Source: Euclidia mi (lineage: Eukaryota > Arthropoda > Insecta > Lepidoptera > Erebidae). From it: 64,000 bases of DNA. Location: positions 19,070,807-19,134,806 of the forward strand of contig OX123190.2 in assembly GCA_944739405.2 (NCBI GenBank). The letters are read 5' to 3'. The position numbers and the translations under genes are program-made. The stretch's first letter is position 1; each line of letters starts with the position of its first letter. Of this stretch, positions 56,235-64,000 are shown in pieces. The notes under the pieces are model-generated. The model did no database searches, was not told the DNA's origin, and saw only the letters and a program-made list of their open reading frames with translations.

Positions 56235-56350
56235 ACGGAAATTCAAATTCAAATTCAAATGATTTATTTGTGAGCATAGGTACATAATAAAGATCTTACA
56301 TGCATAATAAAGTGCGCTATGTTCTGCCTGGTATTGGCGTACAAATAATT
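56235..56350 (-). repeat. LINE 3' end with (TTTGAA)n tail
   Basis: AAATTCAAATTCAAATTCAA at the left end and GCCTGGTATTGGCGTAC at the right resemble the tail of a minus-strand LINE. Confidence 0.5.
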
Positions 56351-57450
56351 ATAATAATATTAATGAATTATAATATTTAAAGAAATAATTACAAACCAAT
56401 AAATTACAACTAAGGATATCATGAAAAAACCAATTTAAACAATAATAATAACAGTATTAAACATAATAAAACAAATAAAAATACTGAATACAAAATTAAA
56501 TAATGTCAAATTAATAATAATCAAATCAAAATCTGCAATATAATTGTATGTCAATTCCTTGAAATATTATTATTATCATCACGTACACCATTAAAATAAA
56601 ATACTTACACACAGATATAGGTATATGTAGGTATATGAAATGACAAGTATCTTAATTTTATTATCATCCTTGTGTTCATGAAAACCCGTTCGGTTGTTAG
56701 TGCGTAACAGAGTACCTAACAAACCGCCATTGATCCTACCAATCATTGATATTTAAATCGTTGTCGATTTTTATGTGATGAGCTCTTTATTATATAGGAT
56801 ACTCAGGATATTCTCGAAATGTCCATTGGTTTACTATTCATAGTGCCGATAAGGAATCAATGAGTAACAATATGAATTCGTTGCTTCATTCACGTCTACA
56901 TTGATTGCTGATATGACCTCAAGGGAGGCCTTATTTAGCACAATATTTGATGGCGTCGACCATTGATCTGTAAGTATAATGTTATCTCAATGGTGTCGAC
57001 ATGATTATCAACCTGTTAATATGCCAGGATTGTCTTATTGTCTGTCGCGGGCAGTATGAAAGCGGCGTCGTTCGTTTATGTATTGACGAATCATGTCATA
57101 TTAATTAGAATGAAGGAAAATTGATGGCTAATTAGTCTAATAAGACCAGTTGACAGAGTGCAAGGTTTAAAGAAATCCTATGTACCATTACTTAATACTT
57201 AAATAAGCTGCTTTTCTACAATTTGCTACAGAATATTAAATGGACGACAGCATGTGAACAGACGAGTATATTATTATTGTATAAGGCCATATTATAAACA
57301 GTCCAGCAATTACGTATTATTCAGTGCTGTTAGAATGCGGTACTGGACAATCTGCAAAGAATACCTACTAGTTTCTGACTTTCTAGATTCCGACAAAATT
57401 TACTATTTTCTAGCCCATGTTACTATTTTGATGTTCTATTCCTACTTTAG
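56351..57450. other. AT-rich stretch, no gene seen
   Basis: 56360-56600 is almost pure A/T. Nothing else recognised. Confidence 0.45.
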
Positions 57451-58240
57451 GGTTCCGTACCTTGAAAGGAAAAACGGAACCTTTATAGGATCACTTTGTT
57501 GACCGTCCGTCAGTCTGTCAAGACCCTTTTTCTGAGGAACGCGTGGAGGTATCAAACTGAAATTTATATCAAATACTCAAGTCTACTGCCCCTTAGAGCT
57601 GAGAAAGAATCAAAATTCTAAACTAACGCAATCAAAAGATAAAGTCGTATATGCCACACATTTCCTCAAATTTTCGAAACTCGCAAGGGAGTCAACACCT
57701 ACAGGATACTTTCCGTGAACTCAGAATCTTGACATTTGGTACAAAGTAACAGTTTATAGCACAAATAAATGAAAAATTGCGAAAACCGTCATCGTGCTCA
57801 CTAATAAACTTGTTAAAATACAGTCACAACAATTTGGCAATTGTTAATACAGAACATTATACTCCCCATTACTTGACCATGACTTATTGGGCTTGAAATG
57901 GTACCTATATTTAAAGACGAATTTTCTATGAGAAGCAGTTTTAACATTATTTTGAAAAGTGACATCTCGTCAACGTGCCGACAAGCAAATTACTAAGGCC
58001 CCTAGCCATAGATTATACACAGTCCCTAGCGATCCACCACTCACACCACTTCTCAGTGTGCCTACCATGTCCATATATATATATAGTACCATGTATCTAA
58101 GTGTTTTATAGCACATATAAAGTAAATATTCCTAAAACCTTAGCTTTTTAGTTACATCACATTTTTATCATTTTATATACCTACAAGTTTGTACGGAACT
58201 CTCGGTGCGCGAGTCCGACTCGCACTTGCTCGGTTTTTTG
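57451..58240 (+). repeat. Dispersed repeat (AGGGTTCCGTA family), copy 2
   Basis: Starts AGGGTTCCGTACCTTGAAAG and ends GTACGGAACTC...GAGTCCGACTCGCACTTGCT-CGGTTTTTTG, matching 25627-26470. Confidence 0.65.
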
Positions 58241-58729
58241 TGATTGAGTACTAAACTCACTCCACTCTCACAAATATCCGCGTTTATAATAGTATAATTG
58301 GGTTTCTTTATAATATATACTTACTTAGCAGATATCCATTGTTATGTTCGTAGTATACATCTATTGTACGATGCATATTTGTTCTTTTATGAATAGCTTT
58401 AACTACACGAAATTAGTACGCAAGCAGCGATTTTGCGATAATTGCTATAATACTCAGGTGTATCAGCACCATACGATAAGAGGTTGGTTTGACTCATATA
58501 TCGTCAACATTTTATCGCTTCTATCAAAATTGATAACACCAAGACGCTTAGCAAAAGCCTAATACTAATCGCAATGACCTAACTAATGACCTGATAATAA
58601 ACGCACAATAAGACAATGTGTTCGAACTGATCAATAAACATAAGAAATGCAGTGAGCCTGATAATTTATGCATCTATAGGCATAGAATTACATATTGTGT
58701 TATTCCATTCAATATACATTTTTATATTT
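58241..58729. other. Stretch without recognised genes
   Basis: AT-rich; a 72-codon open frame at 58344-58562 shows no domain. Confidence 0.4.
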
Positions 58730-58988
58730 TTTTATTTATAGACTCACGCCTGTATCCCCGAAGGGGTAGGCAGAGGTGTAAATAATAAACTCACATTTCG
58801 CTATGAACTTTTAGGACACACGTAATAGGGGGCGAGCCTATTGCCGTTACCGGGCACATCACCAGACTCTGGGCTGCTACTGAGTGTTCGGAAAAACCCA
58901 GTAATACTTTTGCCCGATCCAGGAATCGAACCCGAGACCTCCGATCAGCAGTCACATACGCTATCCACTGGACCACGGAGGCAGTCTC
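58730..58988 (-). mobile_element. tRNA-derived SINE, full length
   Basis: Minus strand: A box TGGTCCAGTGG, B box GGTTCGATTCC, body with CAAAAGTATTACTGGG and CGGTAACGGCAATAGGCTCG, and 3' end CTCTGCCTACCCCTTCGGGG...GTGAGTCTATAAATA. The 3' end is shared with the LINE at 6898-7065. Confidence 0.85.
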
Positions 58989-59029
58989 AATGTAAAATAT
59001 ATAATTCAAATATTTAGCTACTAGGTATC

Positions 59030-59480
59030 TCTGTTGTCTAGCAGTAGCGTAAACGACTACAAAATTATGAGGTTTTCATTTCGATTCCCGGGTGTGACAA
59101 GAAGATATTATGTATTCCTCTTATGAATTTTTAATAGCAAAATTGGAGGTGTTACACTCGTTTTTCTGCCGTGCTTCAGAAAGCATGTAATTCTTCAATT
59201 CCTAATCACTATTCAGCTATATGAAGAGTGAGTAATGAGTAATTATGAGATTTATTCGTATGACCACAATACTTAAACCATAGTGACTAACAAGACGATG
59301 ATAATACTATAAATATACACGTGTATGGAAAAATATGGTCGATTTAAAACGAAGAATATATTTATAAGTAGGTAGCTTTTTCCCGCGGCTTGGTACGCAT
59401 ATGAATGTTAACATCATATCAGAGATCGACTTTACACTCCGGCGAGTGTTGTGGGTTCGATCGTATACGAGAGAACACTG
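59030..59480 (+). repeat. Two degenerate SINE heads
   Basis: B-box-like words TTCGATTCCCGGG (59081) and GGGTTCGATC (59453), each after a tRNA-like stretch. Confidence 0.4.
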
Positions 59481-60073
59481 TAAGATCTACAAATTGTTGA
59501 TCGAGCCTGGGTCTCCTTTGTTGATTGAATAATAAAGTCCGGGACTCTTTCACAGACTATCGATCGACGTAAATTAAACGTACTGTTGTGTTTCTTTTGG
59601 TGACTGGGAATTCTGGAGGCCCTATCATATTATCCTTTTTCCTTATCCCACTCCTCCTTCTCTTATATATATATCATAAGCCGGGGTACCACATACCATC
59701 AGGTTGGTAACTGGTTCGTCTGACAAATAAGTCATAATATTTATTCTAAGTAGGTACGTGAGAACTGATAAGCCTTTAAATGAAATTACATATTAGTCGA
59801 AAGATTCATAATAGGTACTACTTAAACAAAGTAGCCGTTGCTTGAAACTAAGTTGGTTGCCGCAAAGATAACTTGGCTTTTAAAGTTACGATAAGCTACG
59901 ACACCTCTACGACCCGTAGCTTACTCGTAGCAGTGTTCTAACTTTACTTTGTTTGTGTACAAATAGGTTGGTAGGCAAATAAGAGTAGTGATATACTAAA
60001 CCATGTGTGTTAAGACTTTTTCATTATGTAGTTAGGTTGTGTCTTAATATGGAAGTTAATTTTATGATTTTTA
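59481..60073. other. Stretch without recognised genes
   Basis: A LINE-tail-like AAGCCGGGGTACCACATACC lies at 59678. Otherwise nothing recognised. Confidence 0.4.
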
Positions 60074-60281
60074 CTAGAGGACGCCAGCAGCTACGCCTGC
60101 ATTTTTTTTTATTTACCCGTTTTGGCCGATCCCGTGGGAATTTTGGGAAATCCCTTTTTAGTGCACACGTACAGTCCCCAAGGAACATATATGCCAAATT
60201 TCAGCTTCCTGCGCCCAATAGTTTCGGTTTTAGCGTGTCTGTCAGTCAGTCAGTAACGCAAGGATTTTATATATTAAGATT
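60074..60281 (+). repeat. Dispersed repeat (CTAGAGGACGCC family), copy 4
   Basis: Full-length copy ending TATATATTAAGAT. Confidence 0.8.
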
Positions 60282-60461
60282 TGCATACTTTGCAAACAAT
60301 ATTTATGACTATTTATGTAATCTTCGATACCTTATATCTAAAGTTTCAAGGATGGATAGCCATAAAAGCCATTTGCTCCTCTAATCATATATTTTCTAAG
60401 ATTGTGCTCACGAGACAAGGGTTGCGACCTAACAAATTAGGATTAAACGTTAAAAAAAATA

Positions 60462-60718
60462 TATTTATTTATAGGCTCACGCCTGTATCCCCGAAGGGGT
60501 AGGCAGAGGTGTAATATTACAGCCACATTTTGCCATGAATTTTTAGGTCCCACGTAATAGGGGCGAGCCTATAGCCGTACCGGGCACATTACCAGACTCC
60601 GTGTTACTGAGAATTTCCTAACGAAAAAGCCTAAAAACACTTTGCCCGACCCGGGAATCGAACCCTAGACCTCCCAATCCCACGCGCACATTTATGCCGC
60701 GAGACCAACGAGGCAGTC
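60462..60718 (-). mobile_element. tRNA-derived SINE, full length
   Basis: Same family as 58730, with B box GTTCGATTCCC, the CCCCGAAGGGGTAGGCAGAG-type 3' end and an AT tail at 60462. The A box is weaker. Confidence 0.8.
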
Positions 60719-60938
60719 AACATATAACATATTTTTAATGTATTATATCTCTAATATCTGAGCAGTAGTATTTGCTAAGCGATATTGCATAACTCATGTG
60801 TTTAATGTGTGACGGACACGGTGTAATGTTATCGTCCAACAGACACGGCTACATAAACATCACACAATGTGTGCATACACGTTGTTTGTATGGGTACACA
60901 AGCGACGTTTACTTTTTAAATTAAGTCACATAATTTTC
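60719..60938. other. Short stretch, nothing seen
   Basis: No gene or repeat recognised. Confidence 0.4.
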
Positions 60939-60939
60939 T

Positions 60940-60978
60940 CGCAATGAATCAAAATTATAATAATTTTGATTCATTGCG
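60940..60978. repeat. 39-bp perfect palindrome
   Basis: 18-base arms starting CGCAATGAATCAAAATTA around TAA, directly beside the GC-rich retroposed element. Confidence 0.9.
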
Positions 60979-60981
60979 TGG

Positions 60982-61549
60982 TTTTGGAAAATCCTCATGG
61001 AGTCCCTCCGCCCTGGGGGAAGGGCGAAGGGGACTGTCAGACTCTTACTGGCTAAAAACCAACCCGTGTTCCGCATGTAGTCGGGTCGGGTACCGCCGAA
61101 ACATTCGTCGCTACCCCCGACGGGTATTGGCCCGCCAGATGGTCAGGCAGGCCCCGAACGAAACCCCCTTGACGGCGGATGAAGGTGTTGGGCTCCGCCG
61201 CCAAAACACCCAGCGGCCGCAGAGGATAGGGAGGACGGCAACGCAACACCGCATTTCCTCTTCCTCTGCGGCCCCACCGCGACGCATCGAATGGTGCGCC
61301 CCCATTTGGTCGCGGGAGATAGGGCGCACGGCAACGCAACACCGACACGCTTCTCCTCCCGCGACCCCGCTCGACTGCGAAGGACAGACAGAACGGTCCC
61401 CGCACCCGCAACTTTGGACGCATCCTGCGCAGGCCCCTCTAAGCCCACGCGGAGCGTCCACTCCCGGGACTCTCTTAGCTTCACCGCGGGTGTCCAATCC
61501 ACGGTTACTGAGCCCCCTACCACGACAAGGTGGAGATCCTACGGGGGGG
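60982..61549 (-). mobile_element. GC-rich retroposed element, copy 2
   Basis: Close copy of 49137-49739. ATTGCGTGG (60973-60981) and ATTGCGAGG (61550-61558) look like a target duplication with one change. The poly(A) tail is reduced to four bases. Open frames up to 229 codons across it are not credible genes. Confidence 0.75.
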
Positions 61550-61559
61550 ATTGCGAGGT

Positions 61560-61850
61560 TTACCTCATTGCTATTACTCTGGCTCTTTATAACTACACGT
61601 AGAATAAAATATACCTACACGAAACAACAATGATTAAATATAAATTATGTCATGTAATGTGTGTAATAAATTCAAAAATTGAAGTACTATATTTATTATA
61701 AAATGAGATCCCCGTCGCGTTCTGTCTGTTTGCATGAATGCGATAAACTAAAAAACAACCAAATGAATTTTGGTTCCATTCTCACTAATAGAAAGTGTGA
61801 TTCCTAAGGAAGCGTAAGCTGTATAATAGGCTAGTTGACGAAAAAAAAAT
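61560..61850. other. Dispersed repeat fragment, no gene
   Basis: GAGATCCCCGTCGCGTTCTG...GAATTTTGGTTCCATTCTCA looks like part of a repeat; no ends recognised. Confidence 0.4.
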
Positions 61851-61854
61851 TATA

Positions 61855-62093
61855 AGTCCGTCCTTTAGATTATTCAAAAATAAGCGATACGTATTTTTTT
61901 ATTTGTAAATTAAACCAAAAATGACCAAGATATAGCTCATTAAAGTTACGTATAACGTCACGCCGTGCTGCATTCTTTCGCACTAGATGACGTCACACGT
62001 AACTTTAATGGGCTATATCTTTGTTATTTTTTATTTAATCGAAAAAGAAAAAAATACGTGTCCAATATGTTTTTATAATCTAAAATACGGACT
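61855..62093. mobile_element. Palindromic MITE with central TGACGTCA
   Basis: The left half (AGTCCGTCCTTTAGATTAT...ATTAAAGTTACGT) and right half (ACGTAACTTTAAT...ATAATCTAAAATACGGACT) are imperfect inverted repeats of about 110 bp. TGACGTCA lies at about 61988. Confidence 0.75.
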
Positions 62094-62099
62094 AAATAA

Positions 62100-62520
62100 A
62101 ATGTAATTATTTTGACCCTGGAAACTACCCTATTGTCTATTTTAATTATAGAATTTCTTAACACTGAAACTATCCGTTTTAAGATTTTTTTCTATAATTG
62201 TTACGTTCTCAACGCCGCAATATTTTCTTTATTTACTAGCATATATATGTACGGGAGGAAGCCAATCCTACACTCCCTAATTCATATTTGTTGAATGGTA
62301 ATAGCGGTATATATTATATTTTATCATCCTGTATTAACCAGGTTCAAATAAAATATTTCCTTTCTCACTTTAAGTTACATCGAGGTTAGGTAAACATTTA
62401 GTACATGTACAGGTATAATTTAATTTCAAAAAGGGTGGCTATTATCAGTATTTTTTTGTACGTATTGTAAATGTGTTAATCTATACGACTGCCATTGCGT
62501 GACATTACAAGATGCTGTAC
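62100..62520. other. Stretch without recognised genes
   Basis: AT-rich; nothing recognised. Confidence 0.4.
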
Positions 62521-62524
62521 ACAG

Positions 62525-62660
62525 TATTAGCGTAGGGCATTGATATCAAAGGAGACACCTACAAACAGTCGTGAGGTGTCGCGTTCGAACCTACGAGTAC
62601 TCCTACCGGTGAAGTAAATTATGTAATTAGTTATTTGTCGCTTGCATGCGAGTACCTTAA
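62525..62660 (+). mobile_element. Degenerate tRNA-derived SINE
   Basis: A-box-like TTAGCGTAGGGCA and B box GCGTTCGAACC at suitable spacing. Confidence 0.45.
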
Positions 62661-62749
62661 GCTTTAAAGCTGATGGGGTCGTATGATGAAGACACTTTGA
62701 CACTTGTTATGGGTGTCGATAGCGGATAAACGGATACCAAGCAACATTC

Positions 62750-62945
62750 AAAATTCCCGGTCGATCACCTTAAGGGCGGGAATCGCTCAACAAGAAATCG
62801 TCGCTTCCAGTGCTACTTTACACGCACATTGTCACTCGTATACAAAACCAGTTTCTAGTGTGCCTCGACTCTAAGAGCGAGCCAAGGATTTTTTTATTTA
62901 AACTGTACAACCAGCACGCAGCGCCGACTTGTTTGATTGTACATA
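62750..62945 (+). repeat. Unnamed dispersed repeat, copy 2
   Basis: Reverse complement of 11848-12015; starts near GGTCGATCACCTTAAGGGCG. Confidence 0.7.
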
Positions 62946-63765
62946 TATCGATTTGCGTGTTTCTGGTACGGCTTGGTTTGAATCGTTACATATATACAGC
63001 AATTAATAACACACTGCTCTGTAGGGCAAGTTTTATTTATATTCTTTGTCGCAAGAAATGCTATGATATACATACCGCTCCTTTATAATTTTAAATCAAT
63101 CTCATCGATCACGAAAAAATTCCAAGCACCATTAATTAAATCGCCGAATCTAGGCCTCAGTTCTTTCAATTCACAGTAAGAATGAGTAATACCTATGATT
63201 GATGATTGGATATACGACTCATTACATATCTAGTTCGAAAAGGAAATATTATTTGAATCATTTGTGAAGTCGGTTACTGTCTTGCGAACGACGGACGACG
63301 TTTACGTATTGGTGAAGTTTATGACACTAGTTTGATAGATTGATGTGTATATCTGAAACAGTTTAACATTAACTTTTAACTTTTTCACTGTTGATGTGTC
63401 TCGTAAATAAATTAATAGATGATACTGGTGATATATGCTACAGCAATAATTAAAAAAATGTCAAATAGCAAGAGATTTTTGTAGTCATACCGGATTTCAC
63501 TAAGCCATTACCAGAATGGAGAACTCAGATCACCGCATGCGTTGACTCACACAAGATAAGCAACGACTTTACTTATTAGATAAGCAACGGGGACAAATAG
63601 TTTAGCGGTGTGTTCCGTCGTGACATACCACTTATCTTTTCTAAATATATCTGCGTGTTAAATAACACAGTTCTTTGAAATGGAATGTTTGTACGAGAGC
63701 TGACATATGGAGTTGTTTACAGATAATAATGTCTAAATTAGCCCTATACAATAATATGAGCCCTG
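62946..63765. other. Stretch without recognised genes
   Basis: AT-rich; no exon, repeat or RNA gene recognised. Confidence 0.4.
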
Positions 63766-63767
63766 TG

Positions 63768-63850
63768 TATAATGTGTCTCACTGCTGGGCAAGGCCTATT
63801 CCCACTATAAGAAGTGTTTGGCTACAAATTGTTATTTAGAGTTTGGTGCA
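63768..63850 (+). repeat. SINE tail fragment
   Basis: GTGTATAATGTGTCTCACTG-CTGGGCAAGGCCTATTCC matches the 3' end of the SINE at 50365-50605. Confidence 0.5.
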
Positions 63851-63987
63851 CTTTGTGGCCGTTGATTGAATGTTTTAATTCCTTCGTTCATTCTTCGCAC
63901 TGGAGATGTTTCTTGCGTGAGTGATCTTTATAATTACCGAAAAACTTTCGAGCTACATAAGCCACTCTAGAATGAGGTGGGTACTTT

Positions 63988-64000
63988 TTTTTTATAGACT
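63988..64000 (-). mobile_element. Edge of another SINE copy
   Basis: The window ends in TTTTTTTATAGACT, the first bases of the CACGCCTG-type 3' end; the rest lies outside. Confidence 0.4.

Noticed and set aside
60944..61633. 229-codon open frame
   Set aside because: Runs through a palindrome and the GC-rich retroposed element; not conserved with the first copy.

Overview
This window looks like nuclear DNA of a moth or butterfly (Lepidoptera). It is AT-rich, with spliced genes and long intergenic stretches. It carries an insect gustatory receptor, an insect methuselah-type receptor exon, a DD37D (maT-type) mariner, tRNA-derived SINEs with LINE-like tails, and dense TAGGTACCTA-type short repeats. 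The species cannot be named from the sequence.

Host genes are few. (1) A MADF-domain reading frame at 52-369 (-), which may itself belong to a transposon. (2) A complete gustatory receptor at 9993-14915 (-), pieced together here from four exons (411 aa). Its last intron holds a pogo-type transposon remnant and several MITEs, and a mariner-like deletion derivative sits 167 bp upstream of its ATG. (3) A 74-aa IFI6/IFI27 (ISG12)-type protein at 32965-33189 (-), with an upstream non-coding exon and a TATA box near 34830. The region just upstream is duplicated in tandem. (4) The signal-peptide and ectodomain exon of a methuselah-like GPCR at 54465-54902 (+); the rest of this gene was not found in the window.

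Most of the remainder is mobile DNA. From the left: a decayed Ty3/Gypsy element with one LTR (1270-6580, -). It is inserted in a Jockey-type LINE (6581-8072, -), which is itself split by an RTE-like LINE with a 5' inversion (6898-7684). Then come a pair of head-to-head MITEs (9187-9718), LINE tails (16.4-17.3 kb), and two tandem copies of an element built on a 96/119-bp minisatellite (17.8-20.9 kb). A relative of that minisatellite forms a seven-unit array with an exact 99-bp period (29.1-29.76 kb), and another forms a foldback element (46.8-47.9 kb). There is a decayed reverse transcriptase (27.1-28.7 kb), a 2.2-kb hAT-like element (41382-43609), a decayed maT mariner (52582-53889), and two GC-rich retroposed elements (49.1-49.7 and 61.0-61.5 kb).

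Two histories stand out. Many insertions keep target-site duplications, so nesting order can be read directly. The window also contains many short, near-perfect hairpins that look like template-switch events rather than transposon ends. The host genes are not organised as a pathway. The receptor genes are sensory or signalling genes and the IFI27-like gene is probably mitochondrial or stress-related, but that is family knowledge, not something the window proves.
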